DNA of 64,000 nucleotides from Paracoccus yeei ATCC BAA-599 (lineage in GTDB: Bacteria; Pseudomonadota; Alphaproteobacteria; Rhodobacterales; Rhodobacteraceae): positions 24,946 through 88,945 of the forward strand of contig NZ_JHWH01000023.1 in the NCBI RefSeq assembly GCF_000622145.1, read 5' to 3'. The notes beneath the pieces were generated by a model. That model did not search any database. It had not been told where the DNA came from and saw nothing but the letters and a program-made list of their open reading frames with translations. A program made the position numbers and the translations under genes. This document shows, one piece after another, positions 19,601-28,206 of this stretch. Positions within the stretch are counted from its first letter, which is position 1, and each line of letters starts with the position of its first letter.

Positions 19601-20002
19601 GCGCAGGGTCTGGCGCGCCACGGCGGCCACCTGCACCGCCTCCCCGTCGCCGTCCCAGTCGAAGGCGAGATCGGCGATGGGATAGGGGGTCAGCCCGTCC
19701 AGCGCCCGGCCGACCGCGCTTTCCCGGTCGGCCGCCGGGCCCACCGTCAGGCCGGTGTACAGGATCTGGTCGTCGGGAATGACCAGCGTCACCGGCAGGG
19801 CGGCATCGCCATCCTGCCCGCTGGCCATCCGGCGCAGCTGCGTCAGGCTGTCGCGAAACTGCGGGTCGTCGAATTCGACCGAGCCCAGGTGACGCCACGG
19901 CCGCCGGTGGCCCGCAACCGCAGGCATGCGTTCGCGATGCTGCAGGTGGACCGCGTCCCCGCTGAAGGAGAGGGCATATTCGGTAGCGGAATCAAGCGAC
20001 AT
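16664..20002 (-). CDS. Large Pro/Ala-rich bitopic protein with GspL/PilM-like and GspC/PilP-like ends
   Basis: 1112 residues from the preferred start at 20002 (MSLDSATEYALSF). Residues 1-170 read like a GspL/PilM cytoplasmic domain: VTLVIPDDQILYTGL at 71-85, then AVGRALDGLTPYPIADLAFD and VQVAAVARQTLREARDF. Residues 171-415 are acidic Pro/Glu then Pro/Ala low complexity. A single membrane helix lies at about 417-439. A very long Pro/Ala linker and an Arg/Ala/Glu-rich helical stretch follow. The last ~80 residues (IIGIIGAGQASRALIRL, VRLGDRIDGGTINSIG, GRLTYVKSGQTRELRM) resemble the GspC HR/PilP fold. Together it looks like an inner-membrane to periplasm scaffold. Similarity is by eye; automated pipelines may call this merely hypothetical. 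No other secretion or pilus gene is nearby. Confidence 0.6.
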   Translation of the reverse strand: MSLDSATEYALSFSGDAVHLQHRERMPAVAGHRRPWRHLGSVEFDDPQFRDSLTQLRRMASGQDGDAALPVTLVIPDDQILYTGLTVGPAADRESAVGRALDGLTPYPIADLAFDWDGDGEAVQVAAVARQTLREARDFAAQYGFEGTAYCADPQDGGFPGEPVFVLDPPEARRPAFAAPRTGDEPPETPAAETSDAETLAAETREDETPKDETPDTDALDDETPTIAASGRGLSAAQLELPAEMPAEEPEPEPTSEPEPQPEDVPEPKPEPEDAPRPEPQPVEAPATDTPGNPAEPAEAPAESDPVPVADPPAPEQAEAPASQSARVPPVVRHAPRSATAAAPAARRPEPTEPRARAVHDRAASARQVRLGSPVAGREQPPAGPRPAPQAAPVLTPRPDPVAAAAPRPEAGRRGSLAGLVAMLAALVLGLLLIWSFAVPGDGPAQVVASEEEPAPSETPATIPATPAPAPAADPAPAATTPAPAQPAPAPSAPAEAAAEDEPEDAGAPAQLRADPAAEMAAQEPAPVSALTQDEQRRVLIAAAAVAAAVVPPESPRVQPAAQPAQPAAGAALAETAPTPERPRAAPAATATPARPAPQPAAQPAPSRASAPTPAPAASPVATPAATPAARPAQPGLGALTSSARPQLSPRRSTPRATTPRVDTPPAVPANPVPFAQRDQAARPTASARPPSRPQRAAPAATQAAAPAPVPASAIRANRPPPRPEGSAPDLILDEAAGLDPADLDQMDALARDMRRQGLIPVPQRAARDAHPPAGSRLAEARPLRKPAGRGGRSVSDAVSPSAVDAALRSATTQPPPDRPDTAKTATTPARTSGGLLHGSLRPVARPGRDGAARSAGHAAEKPAEKPAGKPSESAIESAIAAAVDASPATPGGVGLAALASSPLPPRRATPLAPSAAAAAAAAPAAAAAAAATPAAPTPAAAAAPGPTESEIAARRALDEQLQAQAEARIRARAAADAAAEAQARAQAEARARAQAEAEERAARARRQDYKPPEIDNEPEIAANMARGGTTAASVARAATQSRGIDMGRTTIIGIIGAGQASRALIRLRNGKVVTVRLGDRIDGGTINSIGNGRLTYVKSGQTRELRMLDGR

Positions 20003-20198
20003 CAGCAGGCTTTGCCTTACAGTTCCGGGCGCCGTGGCGCACATTCCCAATGATGCTTCCGGACTATCGCAGAACGCGCCGCGTGAAAAGCCAAACACCG
20101 GAATGTGTGGGAGCAGGAGCGCAAAATCGACGTTATATCGGCCTTACTGCAACAAGGTGCGACGCGGCTTTGCCCGCCGCACCCAAGGAGGGACAGAC
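20003..20198. promoter_or_regulatory. Divergent promoter region
   Basis: 196 bp between the start of the large Pro/Ala protein (leftward) and the SIMPL-domain gene (rightward). It must hold both promoters. No convincing -35/-10 pair or palindrome was picked out by eye. A strong AAGGAGG ribosome site at 20185-20191 belongs to the rightward gene. Confidence 0.4.
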
Positions 20199-21026
20199 AT
20201 GCCTGCTATCCGCCCCCTGATCGCCGCCGCCTCGCTTCTTGCGCTGGCCTCGGGGCCCGCCCTGGCGCAGATGCCCGCGCCGGGCGACGCCCCGCCCGCG
20301 CCGGGCGCCCATCACGCCATGCCGGGTCATCCCAAGCCCCACGCCGCCCGCCTGAGCGTCACCGGAGAGGGCCAGTCTGCCACCCAGCCCGACATGGCCA
20401 CGATCTCGCTGGGCGTCAGCACCGAGGCCGCCACCGCGCAGGAAGCGATGGCCCAGAACGCCACCCGCCAGCAGGCCGTCATCGACGCGCTGAAGGCCGA
20501 GGGGATCGCGGCGCGCGACATCCAGACCTCGGGGCTGAACCTGTCGCCGCGCATGGCCTTTGCCGAGGGCCAGCCGCCGAAGCTGTCGGGCTATACCGCG
20601 CAGAACATGGTCACGGTCCGGGTCCGCGACCTAGCCCGGCTGGGCCCGGTGCTGGACAAGCTGGTCGAGACCGGCGCGAACGAGATCAACGGCATCGGCT
20701 TTGCCCGCGAGGACATGGAGGCCGCCCGCGACGAGGCCCGCGCCCGCGCCATCGCCGAGGCCCGCCGCCGCGCCGAGCAGATGGCCGGGGCGGCCGGGAT
20801 GCGGCTCGGCGCGCTGCGCGCGCTGTCGGATGCGCCGGTCGCCGAGGGGCCGCGGCCGATGATGATGCGGGCCGAGGCCAAGGCCGCCGACGCCACCCCC
20901 ATCGAGGCGGGCGAGCTGTCGGTGACCGCCCAGGTCAGCGCGGTCTATGACCTGCTGCCCGGCGACGCGCCTGCCCCCGATGCGCCTGCCCCCGACGGCG
21001 AGGCACCCGAGGCCCCGGCGAACTGA
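20199..21026 (+). CDS. Periplasmic SIMPL-domain (DUF541) protein
   Basis: 275 residues. A Sec signal peptide (IAAASLLALASGPALAQ, cleavage after about residue 23) is followed by a short Pro/Ala/His linker and a SIMPL domain from about residue 45 (ARLSVTGEGQSATQPDMATI, SGYTAQNMVTVRV, IAEARRRAEQMAGAAGM). The family is periplasmic or outer-membrane associated and has been linked to oxidative stress resistance, without a defined activity. The start at 20199 is fixed by AAGGAGG and the signal peptide; a longer in-frame reading to 19926 overlaps the divergent gene and was not used. Confidence 0.85.
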   Translation: MPAIRPLIAAASLLALASGPALAQMPAPGDAPPAPGAHHAMPGHPKPHAARLSVTGEGQSATQPDMATISLGVSTEAATAQEAMAQNATRQQAVIDALKAEGIAARDIQTSGLNLSPRMAFAEGQPPKLSGYTAQNMVTVRVRDLARLGPVLDKLVETGANEINGIGFAREDMEAARDEARARAIAEARRRAEQMAGAAGMRLGALRALSDAPVAEGPRPMMMRAEAKAADATPIEAGELSVTAQVSAVYDLLPGDAPAPDAPAPDGEAPEAPAN

Positions 21027-21052
21027 GCCAAGACCCCGCGCCGCCGCGATCC

Positions 21053-22339
21053 TCAGCCGGTCGCGGCGGCCAGCGCCTGGTCCAGATCGGCGATCAGGTC
21101 GGCGGCGTCCTCGATCCCGACCGACAGGCGCACCACGTCGGGCCCCGCGCCGGCCGCGGTCTTCTGGTCGTCCGTCAGCTGGCTGTGCGTGGTCGAGGCG
21201 GAATGGATCACCAGCGAGCGCGCATCCCCCAGGTTCGCCACATGGCTGAACAGCTTCAGGGCATCGACCAGCCGGACCGCCGCGTCGTATCCACCCTTGA
21301 TGCGAAAGGTGAAGAGCGCCCCCGCCCCTTTCGGGCAGACCCGCTGCGCGGTGGCGTGCCAGGGCGAGGACTCCAGCCCCGCATAGCTGACCGAGGCGAC
21401 GCGCGGGTCGCGCTCCAGCCATTCGGCGACCGCGCGGGCGTTCTCGACGTGGCGGGCCATGCGCAAGCCCAGCGTCTCGATCCCCATCAGCGTGTAATGG
21501 GCGGCCTGCGGGTTCAGCGTCATGCCGAGGTCGCGCAGCCCGATGGCGATGCCGTGAAAGGTGAAGGCGAGGTTGCCGAAGGCCTGATGGAACGTCAGCC
21601 CGTGATAGGCGGGCTCGGGCTGCGAGAGGCTGGGGAAGCGGTCGCTGGCCGACCAGTCGAAGCGCCCGCTGTCGACCACCACGCCGCCGGTCACCGTGCC
21701 GTTGCCGGTCATGTACTTGGTCAGGCTGTGCACGACCAGGGTGGCGCCCATCTCGATCGGCCTGCAAAGCCAGGGCGTGGCGAGGGTATTGTCCACGATC
21801 AGCGGCAGGCCGAGATCCTCCGCAAGCCGCGCTACCGCCGGGATGTCGGTGACATAGCCGCCCGGATTGCTGATCGATTCGCAAAAGATCGCGCGGGTGT
21901 CCCCGTCCACGGCGGCGCGCAGCGCGTCCAGGTCGTCGAAATCGACAAAGCGCGCGCTCCAGCCGAAGCGGCGGATGGTCTGGGCGAACTGGGTGACGGT
22001 GCCGCCGTAAAGCCGGGTCGAGGCGACGATGTTGCGCCCCGGCCCCATCAGCGGGAACAGCGCCAGGATCTGTGCGGCGTGGCCCGAGGAACAGCAGACG
22101 GCGCCCGCGCCCCCCTCCATCGCGGCGATGCGCGACTGCAGCGCGGCCACCGTGGGATTGGTCAGCCGCGAATAGATGTAGCCGACCTCCTGCAGGGCAA
22201 ACAGCCGCGCGGCATGGGCCGCATCCTTAAAGACATAGGCCGTGGTCTGATAGATCGGCACCTGCCGCGCCCCGGTCGCGGGATCGGGCGCCGCGCCGGC
22301 ATGGATCGCCGTCGTGTCAAAGCCCCATTCATTGCTCAT
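21053..22339 (-). CDS. metY: O-acetylhomoserine aminocarboxypropyltransferase/cysteine synthase
   Basis: PLP-dependent Cys/Met metabolism enzyme (428 aa), which makes homocysteine from O-acetylhomoserine and sulfide. The N-terminus (FDTTAIHAGAAPDPATGARQ) and the YSRLTNPTVAALQSRIAAME segment are typical of MetY. The PLP lysine sits in HSLTKYMTGNG. C-terminal HSASTTHSQL and VRLSVGIEDAADLIADL motifs are intact. GGAGGAG precedes the start at 22339, which makes a longer in-frame reading unlikely. It stands alone, downstream of pgi in the same orientation but separated by the 22-bp inverted repeat. Confidence 0.93.
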   Translation of the reverse strand: MSNEWGFDTTAIHAGAAPDPATGARQVPIYQTTAYVFKDAAHAARLFALQEVGYIYSRLTNPTVAALQSRIAAMEGGAGAVCCSSGHAAQILALFPLMGPGRNIVASTRLYGGTVTQFAQTIRRFGWSARFVDFDDLDALRAAVDGDTRAIFCESISNPGGYVTDIPAVARLAEDLGLPLIVDNTLATPWLCRPIEMGATLVVHSLTKYMTGNGTVTGGVVVDSGRFDWSASDRFPSLSQPEPAYHGLTFHQAFGNLAFTFHGIAIGLRDLGMTLNPQAAHYTLMGIETLGLRMARHVENARAVAEWLERDPRVASVSYAGLESSPWHATAQRVCPKGAGALFTFRIKGGYDAAVRLVDALKLFSHVANLGDARSLVIHSASTTHSQLTDDQKTAAGAGPDVVRLSVGIEDAADLIADLDQALAAATG

Positions 22340-22441
22340 CGCGAACTCCTCCAGTTGCTGCGGCGGAGGGTGGGACAGGAAGCAGCCCCTTGCAACGACA
22401 AAGAAAAACTTTCGCCCTTCGGACGGGCGGCAAGGCAGGAA

Positions 22442-22553
22442 TGGGTATTTGAACAACAAGGAAACGGGGCAGGACGTTTCCCGCCGCCCTTGACGCAGGA
22501 ACGGGGAAAGCCCGCGCGCCACGGGCAGGTCTTCCTTGTTGTTCAAATACCCA
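22442..22553. repeat. Perfect 22-bp inverted repeat with 68-bp spacer
   Basis: The arms at 22442-22463 (TGGGTATTTGAACAACAAGG...) and 22532-22553 are exact reverse complements and far more AT-rich than the surroundings. The element lies between the pgi stop and the metY start. Its outer word GGGTATTTGAA is the one found after slyX (11000-11010), here present as two opposed copies. It could be a head-to-head pair of the gene-end repeat, a terminator for pgi, or a small mobile element. Confidence 0.7.
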
Positions 22554-22596
22554 AATCGCGGCCGCGCCACCCTCGGGGCGCGGCCAAGGGACGGGA

Positions 22597-24207
22597 TCAG
22601 TCGCGCAACTCGCGGATCAGCCGGGCCAGGCGTTCGGTCGAGGGATCGTGGCCCGGGGCGGCCTCGCCGTCGAGCAGGGGGGCGACCTGAAGCGCGAGTT
22701 CCTTGCCCAGTTCGACGCCCCATTGGTCGAAGCTGTTGATCCCCAGGATCGCGCCCTCGACGAACACGCGATGTTCGTAGAGCGCGACGATCTGGCCCAG
22801 CGTGTAGGGCGACAGGTCGGGATAGACGAGGGTGGTCGAGGGGCGGTTGCCGGGGAACACCCGGTGGCGGGCCTGACGCTCGAGTTCGTCGCCCTCGAGG
22901 CCCTTGGCGCGCATCAGGTCCAGCGCTTTTTCCAGGGGACGGCCCTGCATCAGCGCCTCGGACTGCGCCAGGCAGTTCGCCACCAGCAGCAGGTGGTGGT
23001 GGTCGAGATCGGGTTCATGGCCGCGCGCGGCGACCATGAATTCGCAGGGCACGACCGCCGTGCCCTGGTGGATCAGCTGGTAGAAGGCGTGCTGACCGTT
23101 GGTGCCCGGCTCGCCCCAGACCACGGGACCCGAGGGGACGGTCAGGGCGCTGCCGTCCATGGCGACGCCCTTGCCGTTCGATTCCATTTCCAGCTGCTGC
23201 AGATAGGCCGGCAGCCGCGCCAGGCGGTTGTCATAGGGCAGGACCGCACGGGTGCCGTAGCCGCAGACCTGGTGGTGCCAGATCCCGACCAGGGCCAGGA
23301 TCACCGGCAGGTTCGCCTCGGGCGGCGCCTGGCGGAAATGGTTGTCCATCGCCAGGCCGCCGGCCAGGAAGCGGTCGAAATCGTCCGGGCCGATGGCGAT
23401 CATCAGCGACAGGCCGATCGGCCCCCACATCGAATAGCGCCCGCCGACCCAGTCCTCGAAGCCGAAGACGCGGTCGGCGTCGATGCCCCATTGCGCGGTG
23501 CGCCCCTGGGCCGAGGACAGGGCGGCGAATTGCGCGGCCGGCGTGGTGACGGTTTTCCCCATCCAGGCCCGTGCGGTTTCGGCATTGGTCATCGTCTCGA
23601 TGGTGGTGAAGGTCTTGGAGGCGACGATCACCAGCGTGGTTTCGGGATCAAGCCCCTTCAGCGTGTCGGCGATGTCGGCGCCGTCCACGTTCGACACGAA
23701 ATGCACGCGCGGCCCGTCGTGCCAGGGCGCGAGCGCGCGCGTCGCCATCGCCGGCCCGAGGTCCGATCCGCCGATGCCGATGTTGACCACGTCGGTGAAC
23801 CGCCCGCCCTGCCCCGAAAAGCGCCCGTCGCGCACGCGGGAGGCGAAGTCGCGCATCCGCTCATGCGTCTCGCGCACGTCGGGCATCACGTCGCGCCCGT
23901 CCACCACGACCGAGCCCTGCAGGTTGCGCAGCGCCGTGTGCAGGACGGCGCGGTCCTCGGTCTGGTTGATGCGCTCGCCCCGGAACATGGCGTCGCGGCG
24001 GGCGGGCACCTGCTGGGCCAGTTCCAGGAGCAGGTCGCGCGCGGTCTCGTCGATCAGGGTCTTGGACCAGTCGAGCGTCAGGCCGTCAGCTTCCGTCGAA
24101 AAGCGCGTCGCCCGGTCGGGGTCGGCGGCGAACAGGGCCGAGATGCGCAGGTCGGCCTGAGCCCGGCGATGGTCCTTCAGTCGGTTCCAGATGTCGCTTG
24201 TCATCAT
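22597..24207 (-). CDS. pgi: Glucose-6-phosphate isomerase
   Basis: Pgi (536 aa) interconverts glucose-6-phosphate and fructose-6-phosphate. Seen are the [17 protein letters not shown] sugar-phosphate site, the SKTFTT motif, the [18 protein letters not shown] signature, and the C-terminal [16 protein letters not shown] signature with the catalytic lysine. It closes the zwf-pgl-pgi operon; its ATGATG start overlaps the pgl stop. With an Entner-Doudoroff pathway, Pgi can run backward to recycle triose-derived hexose into Zwf. Confidence 0.97.
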   Translation of the reverse strand: MMTSDIWNRLKDHRRAQADLRISALFAADPDRATRFSTEADGLTLDWSKTLIDETARDLLLELAQQVPARRDAMFRGERINQTEDRAVLHTALRNLQGSVVVDGRDVMPDVRETHERMRDFASRVRDGRFSGQGGRFTDVVNIGIGGSDLGPAMATRALAPWHDGPRVHFVSNVDGADIADTLKGLDPETTLVIVASKTFTTIETMTNAETARAWMGKTVTTPAAQFAALSSAQGRTAQWGIDADRVFGFEDWVGGRYSMWGPIGLSLMIAIGPDDFDRFLAGGLAMDNHFRQAPPEANLPVILALVGIWHHQVCGYGTRAVLPYDNRLARLPAYLQQLEMESNGKGVAMDGSALTVPSGPVVWGEPGTNGQHAFYQLIHQGTAVVPCEFMVAARGHEPDLDHHHLLLVANCLAQSEALMQGRPLEKALDLMRAKGLEGDELERQARHRVFPGNRPSTTLVYPDLSPYTLGQIVALYEHRVFVEGAILGINSFDQWGVELGKELALQVAPLLDGEAAPGHDPSTERLARLIRELRD

Positions 24208-24881
24208 TCAGCCCAATGCACGGTGATATCGCCCAGGAAGGCCCGGATCGGCGCGTCCCGGGGGTCGAGCCCCTGCGCGCGTTCCAGCGCGGCGCGCTTT
24301 TCGGGGCCGGTGATCATCAGATGGGTGTTGATGGCCTTTTGCAGGGCGGCCGGGGTCAGGGTGATGCGCGGCTCGTCCCGAACCGAGCGGACGGCCATCA
24401 CCCGCGGCGCGTCCGGGGCCAGCGCCAGCGCGGTTTCGGGCGCACCGGGAAACAGGCTTGCCGTGTGCATGTCCGTGCCCATGCCCAGCAGCAGGACCGT
24501 GATCGGCAGTTCCGGCGCGATCAGCGCATCCAGCCGCTCGGCCGCCGCCTCGGGTTCGGCGTCGCCGCTGTAGAGGTCGATATAGCGCGCATCCGCCGCC
24601 TTGCCGGTCATCAGGTGACGCCGCAGGAGCCGCCCGTTCGAGCGGTTGTGGCTGCCATCGACCCAGCGTTCGTCGTTCAGGAACACCGTCACCCGCGACC
24701 AGTCCAGCAGCCCGGTCCCTGCCAGCGTGTCGTAGACCGGGGCGGGCGTGGTGCCGCCGGGCACGCAGAGGCTGGCGCGGTCGTTCACGCGCAGGTGCTG
24801 GGCCAGTTGGCCCGCGATCTTGTTGGCCAGCGACAGGGCCAGCATCTCGCGGTCGGGGTATTCGACGAATTCCAGGGTCAT
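24204..24881 (-). CDS. pgl: 6-phosphogluconolactonase
   Basis: DevB-type lactonase (225 aa) that hydrolyses 6-phosphogluconolactone to 6-phosphogluconate. Family features are [16 protein letters not shown] near residue 45, [20 protein letters not shown], and [17 protein letters not shown]. It overlaps zwf upstream and pgi downstream by ATGA-type junctions. The product is the substrate of Edd, encoded on the other strand at 28254-30056. Confidence 0.95.
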   Translation of the reverse strand: MTLEFVEYPDREMLALSLANKIAGQLAQHLRVNDRASLCVPGGTTPAPVYDTLAGTGLLDWSRVTVFLNDERWVDGSHNRSNGRLLRRHLMTGKAADARYIDLYSGDAEPEAAAERLDALIAPELPITVLLLGMGTDMHTASLFPGAPETALALAPDAPRVMAVRSVRDEPRITLTPAALQKAINTHLMITGPEKRAALERAQGLDPRDAPIRAFLGDITVHWAE

Positions 24882-26329
24882 GGCCTGATCTCCCTCCAGC
24901 GGCGGTTGTCGCGGTGCAGAAGCCGCAGGGCTTCCTCGGGACCGCTTGAACCCGCATCATAGGGCTCGGGGCGTTTCGATCCAGCCTCCCATTCCGAAAT
25001 GATGGGATCGGTCCAGGCCCAGGCCGCCTCGACCTCGTCGCCGCGCATGAAGAGCGTCTGGTTGCCCCGGATCACATCCATGATCAGCCGTTCATAGGCG
25101 TCGGGCATGTCCTTGCCGTTCGCGCCCAGCGCGTCGGCAAAGCTCATGTCCAGAGGCACCTGAACCAGCCGCATGCCGCCGGGGCCCGGTTCCTTGATCA
25201 TCACCGTCAGGTCCATGCCTTCGTTCGGTTGCAGCTTGATGACAAGCTGGTTCGAGCGCGGGCCGTCCACCTCGTCGAAGATGGAATGCGGCGGGGCCTT
25301 GAAGGTCACCACGATCTCGCTGGTCCGCGCCCGCAGCTTCTTGCCGGTGCGCAGGTAGAAGGGCGTGCCCGACCAGCGCCAGTTCGCGATATGCGCCTTG
25401 AGCGCGACATAGCTTTCGGTGCGCGAGTTGGGGTTGCCGACGTCCTGCAGATAACCCGGTTCGTCGCCATCGGCCTGATACTGGCCGCGCACGATCTCGG
25501 CCGGGTGCAGGGGTTCCAGCGCGCGGATCACCTTGAGCTTTTCGTCGCGCACCGCGTCCGGGTCGAAATGATAGGGCGGCTCCATCGCGATCAGGCACAG
25601 AAGCTGCATCATGTGGTTCTGCACCATGTCGCGCATGGCACCCGAATGGTCGTAGTATTCGCCGCGCCCGCCCACGCCCACCGTCTCGGCCACGGTGATC
25701 TGGACGTGGTCGACGTAAAGCGAATTCCACAGCGGCTCGAACAGCATGTTGGCGAAGCGCACGGCCATCAGGTTCTGGACGGTTTCCTTGCCCAGGTAAT
25801 GGTCGATGCGATAGATCTGGCTTTCGCTGAAATGCCGCGCGAGCACCGCGTTCAGCTCGCGCGCGGTGGCCAGGTCGCGGCCGAAGGGCTTTTCGACCAC
25901 GATGCGGCTGTCCTGGTCGGCGATGCCGTGATCGGCAAGCCGCTGCGCGATGTCGCCGAACAGCGCCGGCGCGACCGAGAAATAGAACGCATGGACCACG
26001 CCCGGCCGGATGCGGGACCGCAGGTCGTCCCAGCCGTCGGTGCCGCGCGCATCGATGGGCACATAGCCCAGGTGATTCAGGAAATCATCAAGCTGCGAGG
26101 CGTCGTCCCCGGGGCTGGCGAATTCGCGGATCGCGGCCCGCGCCTCGTCCCGAAAGGCCGCGTCGTCCTGGCGGGTGCGCGCCGCGCCGATGATCCGGGC
26201 GGACCCCGGGATCTGGCCCGCCACATAGCGCCGGTACAAGCCCGGCAGGATCTTGCGCCGGGCCAGGTCGCCCGTGGCGCCAAAGATCACCAGGTCGAAA
26301 TCCTCGACAGGTATGATGCGCGATACCAT
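24878..26329 (-). CDS. zwf: Glucose-6-phosphate 1-dehydrogenase
   Basis: Zwf (483 aa from the chosen start) oxidises glucose-6-phosphate with NAD(P)+. The coenzyme motif FGATGDLARRKILPGLYR is near the N-terminus and the substrate-site RIDHYLGKETVQNL is intact. AGGAGGGC lies just before the ATG at 26329, and this N-terminus (MVSRIIPVEDFDLVIFG) matches the family length. An in-frame ATG at 26398 would run through the TGTTAGCGATAACA palindrome and is less likely. First gene of zwf-pgl-pgi. Confidence 0.96.
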   Translation of the reverse strand: MVSRIIPVEDFDLVIFGATGDLARRKILPGLYRRYVAGQIPGSARIIGAARTRQDDAAFRDEARAAIREFASPGDDASQLDDFLNHLGYVPIDARGTDGWDDLRSRIRPGVVHAFYFSVAPALFGDIAQRLADHGIADQDSRIVVEKPFGRDLATARELNAVLARHFSESQIYRIDHYLGKETVQNLMAVRFANMLFEPLWNSLYVDHVQITVAETVGVGGRGEYYDHSGAMRDMVQNHMMQLLCLIAMEPPYHFDPDAVRDEKLKVIRALEPLHPAEIVRGQYQADGDEPGYLQDVGNPNSRTESYVALKAHIANWRWSGTPFYLRTGKKLRARTSEIVVTFKAPPHSIFDEVDGPRSNQLVIKLQPNEGMDLTVMIKEPGPGGMRLVQVPLDMSFADALGANGKDMPDAYERLIMDVIRGNQTLFMRGDEVEAAWAWTDPIISEWEAGSKRPEPYDAGSSGPEEALRLLHRDNRRWREIRP

Positions 26330-26380
26330 CAAGCCCTCCTCGCCGCCCGATTGGGGGGCGGCCCATGTGGGATTAGCCTC

Positions 26381-26394
26381 TGTTAGCGATAACA
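26381..26394. promoter_or_regulatory. Operator-like palindrome upstream of zwf
   Basis: TGTTAGCGATAACA, an imperfect 14-bp palindrome centred about 58 bp upstream of the zwf start. It resembles LacI-family operators with the form TGTTANCGNTAACA. A related site precedes edd at 28207-28222, suggesting one regulator for both halves of the Entner-Doudoroff route. The regulator is not encoded in the window. Confidence 0.55.
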
Positions 26395-26943
26395 TCAACC
26401 CTGGCCTTTCTCCATGTCCGAACGCGCGATGGCCTTGGCCAGCCTGGGCAGGCGGGCGCGGCGCATCAATTCCTTGCGCGGGATTGCGGCACCCGCGTGA
26501 CGGGCGCGCGCCTCGGTTGCCTCGACGGCGGCCAGAACCGGGCCGGGATGCCGCAGGAACAGGTCGCGCAGGAATTCGTCGGGGTGGGTCGCGTGCAGGC
26601 CCAGGGGCGCCAGCGCCGGGCGCGGAAAGTCGCGCAGATTCGCGGTGACGATCCGGTCCGCCCCGCCAGCCAGCGCGGTTTCAAGCACATGGCGGTCGGC
26701 CGGGTCGGGCAGGTCCATGCCGTCCGCACCCCCGGCGGGCACCGCCATCGCCTCGGGAAAGCGGTCGGTGAGCAGCGCGATCTCGGGGCCGGCCGGCAGG
26801 CCGTTGCGGTCGGCGGCCACGCGCCATTCGTCCAGGATGCGCTGCGACCAGACGGGCCGGAACAGCCCGGCGGCGGCGCAATCGCCCAGGATCTCGCGCA
26901 GGATGGTGGGGTAAAGGACGCAGGCGTCCAGCACCGCCCTCAT
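26395..26943 (-). CDS. PIN domain protein
   Basis: 182 residues with a PIN-type nuclease fold: VLDACVLYP at the N-terminus with the first acidic residue, a middle Glu in ILDEWR, then DRHVLETALAGGADRIVTANLRDFP with the later acidic residues. PIN proteins are Mg-dependent RNases, often toxins of VapBC-like pairs. No antitoxin-sized gene is next to it. Instead its start overlaps the stop of the RlmI-type methyltransferase gene (ATGA), so it is translationally coupled to an rRNA-modifying enzyme. Its 3' end abuts the zwf operator. Confidence 0.8.
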   Translation of the reverse strand: MRAVLDACVLYPTILREILGDCAAAGLFRPVWSQRILDEWRVAADRNGLPAGPEIALLTDRFPEAMAVPAGGADGMDLPDPADRHVLETALAGGADRIVTANLRDFPRPALAPLGLHATHPDEFLRDLFLRHPGPVLAAVEATEARARHAGAAIPRKELMRRARLPRLAKAIARSDMEKGQG

Positions 26944-28136
26944 CCGTCCAGCCGAAAGAACAGGGCCTTGAGATAGCCGGTCTCGGCCAGTTGCGGCAGG
27001 GTGGGATGGTCCGGCCCGGCCTGGCCCGTATGCAGAAGCTGCATCCGCCGCCCGCCCCGGCCGATGCCGCGCGCGCTGGCGCTGCGAAACGCGGTCAGGT
27101 CGGCGGCGTGGCTGCATGAACACAGGACCAGATACCCCCCGGGCGCGACCAGCGGCGCGGCCAGGCGGGCGACCCGTTCATAGGCGCGCAACCCCGCCTC
27201 GAGCGCGGGTTTCGACGGCGCGAAGGCCGGCGGGTCGCAGATCACCAGGTCGAAGCGCGCGCCTTCCTCGGCCAGCGCCTCCATCTGGGCAAAGGCGTCA
27301 CCCTGGCGCGTCACCAGCCGATCCTCGGCCCCCATCGCGCGCGCCCCGCCCTGCGCCAGGGCCAGCGCCGGGGCCGAGCCGTCCACGCAGGTGGCCTGCA
27401 CGGCGCCACCGGCCAGCGCAGCAAGGCCGAAGCCACCGACATGCGAGAACACGTCTAGCACCCGTGCGCCCCGCGCGAGCCGCTGGGCAAAGGCATGGTT
27501 CGGGCGCTGGTCATAGAAGAGGCCGGTCTTTTGCCCGCCCAGCAGATCGGCCAGATAGGTGGCGCCGTTCATCGGCACCGGGACCGGGCCATCGACGCCG
27601 CCCGACAGGATTTCCATCCGCTCGTCCAGCCCTTCAAGGCCGCGCGCCCTGCCCTGCCCGTTCAGGATGACGGTCGAGACCCCGGTGACGGCGCGCAGCG
27701 CCTCGGCGATCTCGGGCACCATGCGCTCGGCCCAGGCGGCGTTCGGCTGGATCACGGCGGCATCGCCGAAACGGTCGATGACGGTGCCGGGCAAGCCGTC
27801 CGCCTCGGCATGGACCAGGCGATAGAAGGGGGCGTCGAACAGCCGCTCGCGCAGGGCCAGCGCGCGGGCCAGCCGGGCGGCGATCCAGTCGCGGTCGATC
27901 ACAGCCGCCGGATCGGGGTCCATCATCCGCGCGATGATCTTGGAATTCGGATTGACCGTGACCACGCCCATCGGCCGCCGCTCGGCGTCCTCAAGCGCCG
28001 CGAAGCTGCCGGGCGCAATCGCGCGGGTGCGGCGGTCCACCACCGCCTCGTCGGCGAAGACCCAGGGGAAACCATGACGGATCGCCTGGGGTTTGGACTT
28101 GGGACGCAAACGGATGACGGGCAGATCGGCGGACAT
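26940..28136 (-). CDS. RlmI-type class I 23S rRNA methyltransferase
   Basis: 398 residues from the start at 28136. An N-terminal PUA-like RNA-binding region ([20 protein letters not shown]) is followed by a SAM-dependent Rossmann domain with [35 protein letters not shown] and YLVLCSCSH, the pattern of 23S rRNA m5C1962 methyltransferase RlmI and its relatives. Specificity for C1962 is inferred from the family. An in-frame ATG at 28190 adds a basic extension and is less likely. It is transcribed divergently from edd and is followed by the PIN gene. Confidence 0.85.
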   Translation of the reverse strand: MSADLPVIRLRPKSKPQAIRHGFPWVFADEAVVDRRTRAIAPGSFAALEDAERRPMGVVTVNPNSKIIARMMDPDPAAVIDRDWIAARLARALALRERLFDAPFYRLVHAEADGLPGTVIDRFGDAAVIQPNAAWAERMVPEIAEALRAVTGVSTVILNGQGRARGLEGLDERMEILSGGVDGPVPVPMNGATYLADLLGGQKTGLFYDQRPNHAFAQRLARGARVLDVFSHVGGFGLAALAGGAVQATCVDGSAPALALAQGGARAMGAEDRLVTRQGDAFAQMEALAEEGARFDLVICDPPAFAPSKPALEAGLRAYERVARLAAPLVAPGGYLVLCSCSHAADLTAFRSASARGIGRGGRRMQLLHTGQAGPDHPTLPQLAETGYLKALFFRLDG

Positions 28137-28206
28137 GCGGGCCTCATGCAAAACGCGGGCAGGATTGCCATGCCTGCGGCCGCGGGGCAAGAGCGGGCCG
28201 GTTGCG

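Noticed and set aside
14786..20053. A 1755-codon open frame on the plus strand
   Set aside because: It lies opposite the antiporter and the large Pro/Ala protein and reads as Arg/Gly/His-rich low complexity. High-GC DNA leaves such antisense frames open by chance; the minus-strand genes have recognisable domains.
26395..26943. A classic VapBC toxin-antitoxin pair
   Set aside because: Only the PIN protein is present. The overlapping upstream gene is a 398-residue rRNA methyltransferase, not an antitoxin.
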